Below, in pieces: positions 11,001-18,967 of a stretch of 64,000 nucleotides of DNA. This stretch comes from Kitasatospora cineracea. GTDB taxonomy: Bacteria > Actinomycetota > Actinomycetes > Streptomycetales > Streptomycetaceae. How positions within the stretch are numbered: the stretch's first letter is position 1; each line of letters opens with the position of its first letter. A program made the position numbers and the translations under genes. The stretch is from contig NZ_RJVJ01000002.1 of assembly GCF_003751605.1 (NCBI RefSeq), positions 1,178,001 to 1,242,000 on the forward strand. The letters run 5' to 3'. The notes under the pieces were generated by a model. That model made no database searches and was not told the origin of the DNA. It was given only the letters and a program-made list of their open reading frames with translations.

Positions 11001-11387
11001 GCCGGCGAGTCCGTCGTCGGTGAGTCCGGCGATGCCGTCGCGGAGGGCTTTGGTGAGGAAGGTCGCCGGTTGCTGGTAGAGCCACAGGCACGGGTCGGCG
11101 GGCTCTGCGAAGTCGGGGACGCGGACGCGCAGGGCGGTGCCGTCGTGCGTGACGTCCAGGACGGGGTGGCCGTCCTCGACGGTGTTCTCGTCCGGTTCCG
11201 CGAGGCGCAGGCTGTCGCTCTGCAACTGGTCGGCGTTGATGTTCAGGCCCCGGATGTCGACCGCGTACTCCCCCGGCCCTGCGACGACGGCCCGGCCGAG
11301 GATGCGCCACTGGGCCTTGCGTCCGGCTCCGCCCTCCAGGGCGAGCCAGGAGTCGAGCGCCGTCACCGTTTCCTCGCGCCAACCCAC
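8085..11387 (-). CDS. SF1 helicase-PLD nuclease fusion, type II Mokosh-like
   Basis: In order, this 1100-residue protein has an N-terminal beta-rich region, an Upf1/COG1112-type SF1 helicase and a PLD-family nuclease domain, with a zinc ribbon at the end. Helicase motifs seen are Walker A GPPGTGKT near 170-178, DEVGAAT near 585, GDFMQLGPVLP just after it, THRFQGREF-like motif V (here AHRFQGREF) and VAATR motif VI. A coiled coil of about 300 residues separates the first two motifs. The PLD domain has one HxK(x4)D motif (HQKIVVID, near 992), and the ribbon has CGGC and later CYDKAC. One-protein helicase plus PLD is the layout of MkoC in type II Mokosh anti-phage systems. The start is GTG at 11387 after a G-rich stretch. 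A long ORF on the opposite strand is a shadow. Confidence 0.82.
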   Translation of the reverse strand: MGWREETVTALDSWLALEGGAGRKAQWRILGRAVVAGPGEYAVDIRGLNINADQLQSDSLRLAEPDENTVEDGHPVLDVTHDGTALRVRVPDFAEPADPCLWLYQQPATFLTKALRDGIAGLTDDGLAGLLARGEPGGRLSPHGLPQGVLLPAQDLAYRACLGTGLWLVWGPPGTGKTSVLKRAISDLVAAGKRVLLVSATNIAVDNALLGVVKEQRHSPGQLVRVGPPHLKQIADDPQVCLPLMVRAKLAAVDGQRESVAAELSALQQRARQLAALTARLADFDADHYTRQRQRLNDPALAAEHLTAQLAAHSDRHRELQPLLAQAEDRAEQAARRSADAAVPRTAWAQIDALETKTAEVEEAATSAEARDLLARQNLAEAQQALDALESRKGLAKLKARQAIAAAEKHRDAAHARQQDTLEQARQARALADRPRLQTHTAITRISRQTPLTRDDLAAIDNELHQADAALRHIRAQEEDTAARIVHLDEQLRLTLAAADDVKKAERRGHPATHCEAETLRPLVAADTARQPALLRQHRELHDQYERLARDAQGHIIREARLVATTLARFRTNPTVFEGPYDVVLVDEVGAATLPEVLLAVAKAKSTAVLLGDFMQLGPVLPEVLKGNQRTDIRRWLLTEVFDHCRITTPAAARAHPGCLSLDVQHRFGPDVMRLANTLAYDGLLTGGPTVQARARTRNGDDAEIVVVDTDGLGNLAQVHRLGQASGWWPAGLLLARTLVELHRADGDTTGIVTPYGAQAEATLAALRDIEGDSGLLAEVGTAHRFQGREFPVVVFDLVEEQHGRGMWMAQAARRPEAGEWVNNGVRLFNVAATRVQNRLYLIGSRSRITAARSDTALGAVRELLAAGSGRTIRAADLITPLTAQAPRLGPVGARLADILSRHVEIADVQDEVAFHKTFAHHIAEARHSLWIWTPWVAKRVRSLLPALEDAVRRGVRITVFVRDQSDQNQQRFIEYLDELKAVTPAVIPVNVMHQKIVVIDEHTVLLGSLNTLSQSQSREIMLTVRGAHFARKILDHEHAEDFARPPRCGGCRGDQLDLRRGKAGWYWRCYDKACPARRGDRAWTAPVRFTTSRPKQGAR

Positions 11388-11635
11388 AGTCCCCCCAGAA
11401 GGCGTCCCTCAACGGCCTCTGTCCTACCACCGGGGACCGTTCGTCGGAGGAGTAACGCCGAGATCCGGCCTCGTGACACTGGGTGGACGGCCGCGTGGGG
11501 TGCGGAACCGGCCAGTTCCGGCCAGCGCAGCCAGCCACCGCCCGACGCCAGCGCTGGTGCCGGAAGGGCACGACTCGCACTCCCACAGGTCCACACTGGG
11601 CTGTGCGTCCACCGGAACTCCGGAAGGAGGACGCC

Positions 11636-11870
11636 ATGCACGGCACCGGAACGATCTACAAGCGGTGCGGATGCCGCGATCCCCTCACAGGCCGGCAACG
11701 CGGCAGCGCCTGCCCCGGACTGAAGCGGCGCGGCCACGGCTCCTGGTACCTGGCCCTCCCCCAGCGGGCAACCGCCGCCCACCGAGCAACCCGGCTCCGC
11801 CGCGGCGGCTACCCCACACGCACGGCTGCCGCTCACGCTCTCACCCGGCTCCGCAACCCCGAACTCGTCC
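11636..11870 (+). pseudogene. Tyrosine integrase, N-terminal fragment cut by an IS3 element
   Basis: A strong Shine-Dalgarno (GGAAGGAGG) precedes ATG at 11636. The first 78 or so residues match the N-terminus of the two intact integrases in this window: a Cys cluster (YKRCGCRD, then a second Cys in SACPG), a WYL strand and an arginine-rich segment. Homology stops exactly where the IS3 inverted repeat begins (11871). The central and catalytic domains are not found on the far side of the IS, so the gene was lost by insertion plus deletion. It marks an older integrated element left of the tRNA-Pro island. Confidence 0.8.
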
Positions 11871-11904
11871 GTGAGCCTTCCCCCGGGACGTGGACACCGG
11901 AGTT

Positions 11905-12862
11905 TCATGCGGCGAGGGTGATCCTACGGGACGCCGCTGTCTGATGTTCGAACTGAATCGGGCTGAGGTAGGCGAGCGTGGGGTGGCGGCGGCGGAGGTT
12001 GTAGAAGGAGATCCAGCGAAACACGTCCAGCCTGGCCTGATGCCGGCCGGCCCAGCGCGCCGTGCATCAACTCGCGTTTCAGCGAGGCGAAGAAGCTCTC
12101 CGCGGCGGCGTTGTCGTAGCTGGAGCCGACCTTCCCCATGCTCCGCCGGACGCCGTAACGCCAGCAGAGCCTCGCGAACTCGGCCGAGCCGTATTGCGAG
12201 CCCCTGTCCGAGTGAAAGATCACGCCTTCGACTCGGCCGCCGCGGGCGGCCACCGCCGCCTCCAGCGCGTCGGCCACCAGCTCGGTGCGCATCTGGTCGG
12301 CCAGCGACCAGCCCACCAGGCGGCGCGAGTGCAGTTCGATCACGGTCGCGAGATACATCCACGAACCGCCGACCGGCAGATACGTGATGTCGCCGACCCA
12401 CCGGACATCGGGCCTGTCCGCGGTGAAGTTCCGACCGATCAGGTCCGGCACGGGTGGCGCGCTCCTGTCCTGGACGGTGGTGCGGCAGCGTTTTCGCAGG
12501 TGCCGGCCCACGATGCCGTGCTCGCGCATCAGGCGGGCTATCCGCTTGCGGTTGACCGCGCGGCCCCGAGCCCGCAGTTCCGCGTGCACCCTCGGCACCC
12601 CGTAGGCGCCCCGGGTCTCCCGGTGGACTTCGCGGATCTCGCCCACGAGCGCGGCCTCGGCCGCCGCCCGATCGGCACGGGCCCGAGCCCCGGCCTGCCA
12701 TGCGTAGTACCCGGAACGGGCGACGCCCAGGACTTCGCACAACCGCTGGACGCCGAACTCGGCGGCGTGGGCGGAGATGAAGTCCCAGCGGCGGGCCCTC
12801 ACTTCATCTCCCGTTCGAAACAGGCCGCTGCCCGACGCAGGATCTCCTTCTCCACCTGCCAC
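11905..12862 (-). pseudogene. IS3-family transposase OrfB, frameshifted near its end
   Basis: The rve/DDE catalytic core is visible: GDITY (first Asp), HSDRGSQY (second Asp) and AAAESFF (Glu). After ELMHGALGRPA (about 12045) the frame slips. The annotated frame continues as a proline-rich run, whereas the adjacent frame gives the conserved family tail (LDVFRWISFYNLRRRHP, then LAYLSPIQFEHQ) and stops at 11905. A single-base indel near 12040 therefore separates the catalytic Glu helix from its C-terminal tail. The element may no longer move by itself. Confidence 0.85.
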
Positions 12863-13125
12863 TCCCGCTCGGCCTTGCGCAACCGCGCGAGCTCGGCTCG
12901 TTCGTCAGCGCTCAGTGCCTGCCCGGTCGACGCCGGCTCGGCATCGGCGGCTCTCACCCAGTTCCGCAGGGTCTCGTGGTTGACCCCGATCTCCTTCGCG
13001 ACCGCCGCGAACGTGCGCCTGCCCTCCGAGGCCCGGTACAGCGCCACGGCATCACGACGGAACTCGTCCGAGTACTTCGACGGACGTCCCACCTGGACTT
13101 CCCTTCCTGGATCAACAAGATCCAA
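12799..13125 (-). CDS. IS3-family transposase OrfA
   Basis: This 108-residue protein has the IS3/IS911 OrfA helix-turn-helix (FRRDAVALYR through NHETLRNWVR), followed by a leucine-zipper-like helix (ERAELARLRKAEREWQVEKEILRRA). OrfA binds the IS ends and, after programmed -1 frameshifting, forms the N-terminus of the OrfAB transposase. It overlaps OrfB by about 60 bases, as is normal for the family. Confidence 0.92.
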   Translation of the reverse strand: MDLVDPGREVQVGRPSKYSDEFRRDAVALYRASEGRRTFAAVAKEIGVNHETLRNWVRAADAEPASTGQALSADERAELARLRKAEREWQVEKEILRRAAACFEREMK

Positions 13126-13173
13126 GTGTCAGGGTGTCCACGTCACGGGGCAAAGCTCACAGAAGAGCCTGGA

Positions 13174-13764
13174 TCAGGGAGCGAGTGCGGCAGTCACTCG
13201 GGCAAGGCGGTGCGCCGGTAGGGCGGTTGGGTTGCGGAAGGAGTAGCTGCCGTCGTTAATCCGCTGGCCGTCACCGGTCATGGTCCAGTGCATGGGGCCG
13301 CGGGGGCCTTGGCCTTCCAGCAGAGCGGCCGCCAGCTGTTCCGGGGCCTCGACGGCGGTTCGGTTACGCAGTGCCTCTGTCAGGCGTTCGGCGGCCCCGG
13401 CGGATAGGGCTGTGTCTCCGAACGCGGGCAGCAGGAGCAGCAGGCGGCTGCAGGGGTCGGTGGTGGAACCGCCAGCCAGGCCGTTGTCTGCAGCTGCTGC
13501 CCGTTCGGGCCAGGACAGGCCGGGGCCCATGAAGTGGCCGTCGTCCTGGGCGAGAAGTTCGGCGCGGTCCCAGTCGGGGTGGTGCAGGAGGTAGTCGGTA
13601 CCGGTGTCCTCCTCTACGTTTCGGTAGACGATGTGCAGACGGCCGGCGGTGACCGGGACGGTGAAGATGGGCCAGTCCGCGCGGCCGCGCAGCCGGCGGT
13701 GGAAGTCCTCTGCGGCGTCGTAATCCGCACCGAACAGGAGCTCCTCGGCCTCCTCGCTCTGCAC
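13174..13764 (-). CDS. Hypothetical protein, probably N-terminally truncated by IS5 insertion
   Basis: I do not recognise a named domain. The 196-residue product is acidic, with a conserved-looking segment (DWPIFTVPVTAGRLHIVYRN) and a hydrophobic run of leucines. The GTG at 13764 is probably internal: the frame stays open upstream with a sensible sequence (PLFWLGHLYSCVQSEE) up to 13797, exactly where the IS5 element begins. The natural start was therefore probably removed by that insertion. Its 3' end lies only 13 bp from the IS3 element. It is likely a remnant. Confidence 0.5.
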   Translation of the reverse strand: MQSEEAEELLFGADYDAAEDFHRRLRGRADWPIFTVPVTAGRLHIVYRNVEEDTGTDYLLHHPDWDRAELLAQDDGHFMGPGLSWPERAAAADNGLAGGSTTDPCSRLLLLLPAFGDTALSAGAAERLTEALRNRTAVEAPEQLAAALLEGQGPRGPMHWTMTGDGQRINDGSYSFRNPTALPAHRLARVTAALAP

Positions 13765-13801
13765 ACAGGAGTAGAGGTGGCCCAGCCAGAACAGGGGCTA
13801 G

Positions 13802-14897
13802 GGAGTGTATCGGGTTGTGATCAATCTGCGGGTTTCGCCCTCGTGGTAGCGCCCGATCCGATAGACCGTACTGTGTGACGCGAGTTCAACTTACTGACGC
13901 CGAGTGGGAGTTCATCGAGCCGTATCTGCCGGTCGGCGAGTACGGCCCGTACCCCGAGCGGCTGCGCCGGCAGTTCGAGGGCGTGATCTGGCGGTTCCGG
14001 ACGGGCAGCCAGTGGAGGGAGATGCCGGGCGAGTTCGGGGCCTGGTCAACAGTCCACAACCGCTTCCGGCAGTGGAGGGACGCCGGGGTCTTCGAGGCTC
14101 TGCTGGAAGGCTCGATCGCGGAGGCCGCGAAGCGGGGCGAGGTGGACCTGTCGCTGGTCAGCGTGGATTCCACCACCGTCCGAGCCCACCACGACGCCGC
14201 CGGGATGCACCTCGACCCCGACACGCTCGCCGACCTGGGGAAGGCCGCCGAGGAGGCGGAGAAGGCCCGGCAAAAGGGGGCCACCCGAAGGAACAAGACG
14301 GGCAGGACGCCACAGACGACCCGGAACGGAACGAGCGACGACGCGTCCGACACAGACGCAGACTCCGGCTGAAGGCGGCCCTGCTCGGACGCTCCAGGGG
14401 CGGGCAGACCAGCAAGGTTCACATCGCCGGCGAGCGCAGGTGCCGCCCGCTGGCCTTCGTCCTGACCGAGGGACAGGCCGCCGACAGCCCGCAGTTCATC
14501 CCCGTGCTGGCGAGGGTCCGGGTCCGCGGCCCCATCGGCCGCCCCCGCACCCGGCCCGACGCGGTCGCCGCAGACAAGGCCTACTCCTCCCGCGACAACC
14601 GCAACTACCTGCGCAAACGCGGCATCAAAGCGGTTATCCCGGAGAAGCGGGACCAGGCCGCCAACCGAAAGAAGAAGGGCAGCAGGGGCGGCCGGCCCGT
14701 CGGCCACGACACCGAGCTCTACAAGGAGCGGAACACTGTCGAGCGCCTGATCAACAGGCTGAAGGCCTGGCGAGGCATCGCCACCAGGTTCGACAAGACA
14801 TCCGAGAGCTACCTCGCCGGCCTCCACCTCCGCGCCTCGATGATCTGGATCAAGGACCTCACCAAACCCACCCCTTGATCACGACCGAATACGCTCC
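13802..14897 (+). mobile_element. IS5-family insertion sequence (copy A) in a CTAG target
   Basis: Inverted repeats of about 23 bp begin GGAGTGTAT on the left and mirror ACGCTCC on the right, flanked by CTAG at 13798-13801 and 14898-14901. The target and family agree with IS5-group elements that duplicate a CTAG/YTAR site. The transposase is in two overlapping frames. Confidence 0.85.
13875..14878 (+). CDS. IS5-family transposase, two frames joined by probable -1 frameshift
   Basis: The first frame (13875-14372) holds the DUF4096-type N-terminal DNA-binding domain (TDAEWEFIEPYLP) and the first catalytic Asp (VSVDSTTVRAHH). The second frame (to 14878) holds GGQTSKVHIAGE, the second Asp (ADKAYSS) and the Glu region (NTVERLINRLKAWRGIATRF). 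A slippery A4G5 run lies near 14271-14279, just where the -1 frame must be entered, so programmed frameshifting is more likely than damage. This is common in the IS427-type subgroup. Confidence 0.82.
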
Positions 14898-15851
14898 CTA
14901 GGTGTTCTGTCCTGTGAGGTTGGGGACGCGGCTGGCGGGTGGCTTGCCTGCGAGTGCGGTGTGTCCGCGGTGGTGATTGTAGGTGTGGAGCCATTCGGGG
15001 TAGGCGTCGCGTCGTTCCTGCTCAGTTCGGTAGGGCTTGGCGTAGGCCCATTCGTCGAGCAGGGTGCGGTTGAAGCGTTCGACCTTGCCGTTGGTCTGGG
15101 GCCGGTAGGGCCGGGTGCGCTTGTGGGTGGTCCCGGTCCGGGCCAGGGCGTCGCGCCAGGGGTGGGACTTGTAGCAGGAGCCGTTGTCGGTCAGGACGCG
15201 CCGGACAGTGATGCCGGCCTGGGCGAAGAACTCGTGTGCTCGGGTCCAGAACGCGGCGGCGGTGTCCTTGCGCTCGTCGGGCAGGATCTCGCTGTAGGCC
15301 AGGCGGGAGTGGTCGTCGACGGCGTTGTGCAGGTAGCTGTAGCCGGCCCCGGCACGGGTCTTGCGCCCGGCCGCGCGTCCGAGGGTCTTGTGGCCTCCGC
15401 CGTCGGGGATGTTGCCGAGCTTTTTGATGTCGACGTGGACCAACTCGCCCGGCGCGTGGTGCTCGTAGCGTCGGATCACTCGGCCGGTTGCCCGGTCGAG
15501 GTGGTTCAGGCGGGCAAGCCGGTAGCGGGTCAGCACGCGGTGCACGGTGGCCGGGTTCAACCGCAGCAGGTAGGCGATGCGGGCTGGTCCCCATCTCCGC
15601 AGGACGCGGACCTTGATGATGCGCCGCTCGGTACGGGTCGGGGTCCGGCGCGGGCTGTGGTGCGGGCGGCTGGAAAGGTCGCTCATGCCGGCCTCTCCGA
15701 GGGCGCGGTAGCGGTCGGCCCAGCGCTTGGCCGTGGTCGGCGAGACCTGGAAGCGCTCGGCGGCCCGGCGAAGCGGCCAGCCGTCCTCGACCACGCACCG
15801 GGCCAGACGCAGGCGGCCGGTCTCGGTCAGCGGTGCATTAGAGTGCGGCAT
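14898..15851 (-). CDS. IS481-family transposase
   Basis: This protein of about 317 residues has N-terminal helix-turn-helix segments (RLARCVVEDGWPLRRAAERF) and a DDE core: VHVDIKKLG, VLTDNGSCY and NGKVERFNRT. Start ATG 15851 (MPHSNAPL) is preferred over an upstream in-frame ATG because it matches the usual family N-terminus. The stop codon TAG comes from the CTAG target sequence itself at 14898-14900. The reading frame is intact, so this element could be active. Confidence 0.9.
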   Translation of the reverse strand: MPHSNAPLTETGRLRLARCVVEDGWPLRRAAERFQVSPTTAKRWADRYRALGEAGMSDLSSRPHHSPRRTPTRTERRIIKVRVLRRWGPARIAYLLRLNPATVHRVLTRYRLARLNHLDRATGRVIRRYEHHAPGELVHVDIKKLGNIPDGGGHKTLGRAAGRKTRAGAGYSYLHNAVDDHSRLAYSEILPDERKDTAAAFWTRAHEFFAQAGITVRRVLTDNGSCYKSHPWRDALARTGTTHKRTRPYRPQTNGKVERFNRTLLDEWAYAKPYRTEQERRDAYPEWLHTYNHHRGHTALAGKPPASRVPNLTGQNT

Positions 15852-15966
15852 GAGGGCCTTTCTGGTCGCCGGGTAGATGTCGCAATCCACACCGAGCCAG
15901 AAGGCCCTCACTCATTTCAAGATCACCACACCGTGACCCCTGTCACCAACCTCCATGGTCAGAACA
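14903..15966 (-). mobile_element. IS481-family insertion sequence with 6-bp target duplication
   Basis: The ends are TGTTCTG (14903) and CAGAACA (to 15966), with further similarity inward. Both sides carry CCTAGG (14897-14902 and 15967-15972), which fits the NCTAGN target and 6-bp duplication known for IS481. The site is the junction between two IS5 elements, so this insertion came after theirs. Confidence 0.88.
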
Positions 15967-15971
15967 CCTAG

Positions 15972-16867
15972 GGCGTTTCTTTCCGATCATCAGATCGTTG
16001 GTCTGATCGCCCCGTTGACTGACGCGCAGCTGGCGCGGATAGAACCGTTGCTGTCGAACCGGACACCGAAGCGGGGCGGGTGGTAGCGCGATCACCGGCA
16101 GGTGATCGACGCGATCGCGTGGAAGTTCCAGACCGGCTTGCAGTGGGTGCACCTGCTCGCTGAGTATGGCTCGTGGAAGGCCGTCTATACCCGGCTACGA
16201 AACTGGGCGATCACCGGCACCTGGGGGCGGGTCTTCACCGCCCTGCTCGCCCAGACCGAAGCCGAGGGCGACTTGGACTGGGTCGTCTCGGTCGACTCCA
16301 CAATCGTGCGCGCACCAGAACGCGGCCGGTGCCCGTCAAAAGGGGCCCCGGCCGACGAACCTGCCCACCATGCGATCGGACATTCCCGTGGTGGGCTGAC
16401 AACGAAGATCCACTTTGCTGCGGACGGCCGTTGCCGCCCGTTGTGCTTCCACCTCACTCCCGGCCAGGCGGGCGACGCGCTCGCGTTCGAGCACGTCATG
16501 GCCACCCTGCGCGTACCCAGGCCGGTCAGACGGCCGCGCACCCGGCCCCTCATGGTTCTGGCGGACCGCGCCTACTCATCGAGGGCCATCCGCAAGCACC
16601 TGCGCCGACGCAAGATCCGGGCCGTGATCCCGCAGCCCGCCGACCGGATCGCGAACAGCAGACGCAAGGGTCGACTCGGAGGCAGGCCGCCGGCCTTCGA
16701 CCGCGGAGCCCGCAGGCAGCACAACACCGTCGAACGGTGCATCAACCGCCCGAAGAACTGGCGCGCCCTCGCCACCCGCTACGAGAAGACCGCCACCGTC
16801 TTCCAGGCCGGACTCCACATCGCGGGTATCCTCATCTGGCCCGCCCGATGATCCAAACGAAAGGGAT
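15972..16867 (+). mobile_element. IS5-family insertion sequence (copy B), degenerate
   Basis: The left end GGCGTTTCTTTCCGATC directly follows CTAG at 15968-15971. The right end (GATCCAAACGAAAGGGAT) is followed by CAGA rather than CTAG. The element is related to the inverted copy at 18972-19865. Both copies are followed on their inner side by nearly the same 14 bp (AGATCACACTYGCC). Confidence 0.8.
16012..16851 (+). pseudogene. IS5-family transposase with nonsense mutation and lost start
   Basis: The frame begins LTDAQLARIEPLL at about 16015, where the related copy has a GTG start; here that codon is GCC. A TAG at 16084-16086 stands where the related copy has TGG (RDHRQVIDAIAWKF follows). Beyond it the frame is open to 16851 with the DDE residues (VSVDST, ADRAYSS, NTVERCINR). 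A one-base difference near 16310 places the usual OrfA and OrfB parts in one frame. Confidence 0.85.
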
Positions 16868-17029
16868 CAGATCACACTTGCCGCGTGACAACCAACCGCG
16901 TGTTCACCTTCACGGGCGAAGGCCCGCCCACCGGCGGCTTGAGGCGGCGGCCAGCATGGTCATCGCCGCAGCCACTTTCAATACCCAAATCACCTGCGAA
17001 CAAGATCAGTTGCCCTCTAGACTGATCAG

Positions 17030-18814
17030 ATGGCGGATAACCTGCTCATCCATGGCGGCAATGAGAACGCACTTCGCATCTTGCAGGAGACCGGCCAGTA
17101 TCGAGGCAGGGTCAAGTCGGCATACCTGCGGCCGCCGCACGATACGCGATGGGGGTTCGAGTACCAAGGGGATCCTATACGCGTCTCATGGCTTGATGCG
17201 CTGCAGGTGCATCTGCGTCTGGTACGCGACCTGCTCGCCCCTGACGGCTCTGTGTGGGTGCACGTCGACGACCAGCAGTTCGCTGACTGCCGCGCGCTTA
17301 TGAACAAGGTCTACGGCCGATCGAACTTCGTATCTACAATCGTCGTTCCGAAGCCCGCCCGAAATGACTCCCGTCACTTCAGGGAAAGTCACGACTACCT
17401 ACTTGTCTTCGCGAAAGATGCCTCGATATGGCAGCCGAACTCTCTCCCTCACACAGCTGAATCAGGGTCGATTTACCGGAACCCCGACAGTGATCCCCGT
17501 GGGCCGTGGCGAGCAGCCGACCTGTCCACCCCTGTTCTTCATGAGAACCTACGCTACAAAGTGGTAGATCCATCCGGCACGGCTGTGCAGCCACCTGCCC
17601 GCCGTTCTTGGATATTCACCCAGCAGCATTTCGAGGAACTCGATCGCGACGGACGTATCGCATGGTTGCCCGGCGGCCGTCCGAGGCTGAAGCTCTATCT
17701 ATCGGAGGCCCCTGACAAGCGGCCCACCACGGTATGGAGCCAGGCCGACGTCGGGACAAGTTTCCAAGCGCGCCAGCACCTACACGAGTTGCTCGATGAC
17801 ATGCGCCAGCTGGCTCCACCGCCAGAACAACTGCTGCAACACATTCTCACGATCGCAACCAATCCCGGTGACCTCGTGTTCGACTACTGCGGCGACTCAG
17901 GCACGGCCGCTGCGGTCGCACACAAAACTGGCCGCCGCTGGCTCGCTGTCGACAACGAGTCACACGTCGTCCGTGATCGTCTGGATAAAGTGATCAGCGG
18001 TAACGATTCAGGCGGCATCACACATGAAGTGAACTGGCTAGGCGGCGGTCACTACGACGTAATTACGGCACCGAGTCCCGATGAAGAATCCGGATCCCTT
18101 GACTCGGGTGCCGATGAGCATGTGCGGATTCAGGTCGTTACTTACCGCAAAGACGGGAGGGTCGTTCCTGCACTGGACTCGACCGAGAAGGACCGCCAAT
18201 CGGCCGAGCTAAAGGTCATCACACAGCGCCGGGAACTGCTGCAGGAGCTTCGAGAAGTCGTCAGCGACAGGCGTGCGCCGGAAGCTGCAGTTCAACGGAT
18301 AATCGGACACAATCACTGGATCTTCGGGGGCGAGTACACAGAAGCTTCGGAGCGACGTGACCTGTTGCCTCTCGACCAACACGACGTTCTTCTCGTGCGC
18401 GCTGACCGCAGCGTTCAAGTGGTCGAACTCAAAAAGCCTGGTGCCGCACTTGTCAGGTGGCACCGCAACGACCTGATTATGTCGAACGATGTGCACGAAG
18501 CGGTGAGTCAATGCAGAAACTATGTTCAGAGGATGGATGACGCCGGGTCGGCACTGGAAACAATCCACCGTAACACGCTTAACCTTGACCACGACTACCT
18601 TCGCGCACGGGGAACTGTTGTGATTGGTAACCCTAACCACGTGGATACTCCTGGGGTAACTCGGCAGATGGTTGCCCGTGCCATCCGTTCATTCAATATG
18701 GACCATAACCGAGTTCAGGTACTCACCTACTTGGATCTGATCGAATGCGCGGAAGAAGCGCTTCGCTTCGTCGAGGGTGACATCGAAACTCCAAATATCG
18801 AGAGCGAAGCCTGA
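17030..18814 (+). CDS. Inactivated N6-methyltransferase fused to a Shedu-type (DUF4263) nuclease
   Basis: Residues 1-330 align in layout with beta-class/type III Mod methyltransferases: GN(x)NALRILQ, then the motif IV position, then LLAPDGSVWVHVDD and FGRxNFV-like (YGRSNFVSTIV). Motif I is PGDLVFDYCGDSGTAAAVAHKTGRRWLAVD near 280-305. The catalytic DPPY is replaced by RPPH (residues 34-37), so methyl transfer is unlikely. Residues about 415-575 look like Shedu: HNHWIFGGEY, RRDLLPLDQHDVLLV and VVELKKP, giving a D...ExK nuclease signature with E near 466. Shedu SduA nucleases act against phage. Base composition is visibly more A+T-rich than the neighbours. Flanking IS5 copies suggest transfer. 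No partner gene is adjacent, so it probably acts alone. Confidence 0.78.
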   Translation: MADNLLIHGGNENALRILQETGQYRGRVKSAYLRPPHDTRWGFEYQGDPIRVSWLDALQVHLRLVRDLLAPDGSVWVHVDDQQFADCRALMNKVYGRSNFVSTIVVPKPARNDSRHFRESHDYLLVFAKDASIWQPNSLPHTAESGSIYRNPDSDPRGPWRAADLSTPVLHENLRYKVVDPSGTAVQPPARRSWIFTQQHFEELDRDGRIAWLPGGRPRLKLYLSEAPDKRPTTVWSQADVGTSFQARQHLHELLDDMRQLAPPPEQLLQHILTIATNPGDLVFDYCGDSGTAAAVAHKTGRRWLAVDNESHVVRDRLDKVISGNDSGGITHEVNWLGGGHYDVITAPSPDEESGSLDSGADEHVRIQVVTYRKDGRVVPALDSTEKDRQSAELKVITQRRELLQELREVVSDRRAPEAAVQRIIGHNHWIFGGEYTEASERRDLLPLDQHDVLLVRADRSVQVVELKKPGAALVRWHRNDLIMSNDVHEAVSQCRNYVQRMDDAGSALETIHRNTLNLDHDYLRARGTVVIGNPNHVDTPGVTRQMVARAIRSFNMDHNRVQVLTYLDLIECAEEALRFVEGDIETPNIESEA

Positions 18815-18967
18815 TGAGGTATGCGCTGCTCCCTCTGGCGGATACTGCATTTGATTGGGTGATGTCGGTCAGCCCTCCATGATCAGGCCGTTACTGGCAA
18901 GGCGGCCGTCGACCTGGCCGGGGTGGGGCTGGATCTGTTTGAGCTGGTGTTTCATGGCGAGTGTGAT

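Larger units (their letters stand above)
11871..13160 (-). mobile_element. IS3-family insertion sequence
   Basis: The element is about 1.29 kb, with two minus-strand transposase ORFs in the usual IS3 overlap arrangement. Imperfect 28-bp terminal inverted repeats (3 mismatches) lie at 11871-11898 and 13133-13160, sharing the core GACGTGGACACC. No clear target duplication is seen beside them. That fits the loss of adjacent integrase sequence after insertion. Confidence 0.85.

Noticed and set aside
13875..14878. IS5 copy A as a pseudogene because it occupies two frames
   Set aside because: An A4G5 slippery run sits at the frame change and related elements use programmed -1 frameshifting. All three catalytic regions are preserved.
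18870..18957. A 28-codon minus-strand ORF (MKHQLKQIQPHPGQVDGRL) between the Shedu gene and IS5 copy C
   Set aside because: It is too short, has no recognised family, and its start region coincides with the 14-bp sequence repeated beside the IS5 copies. It is probably a fragment of older DNA.
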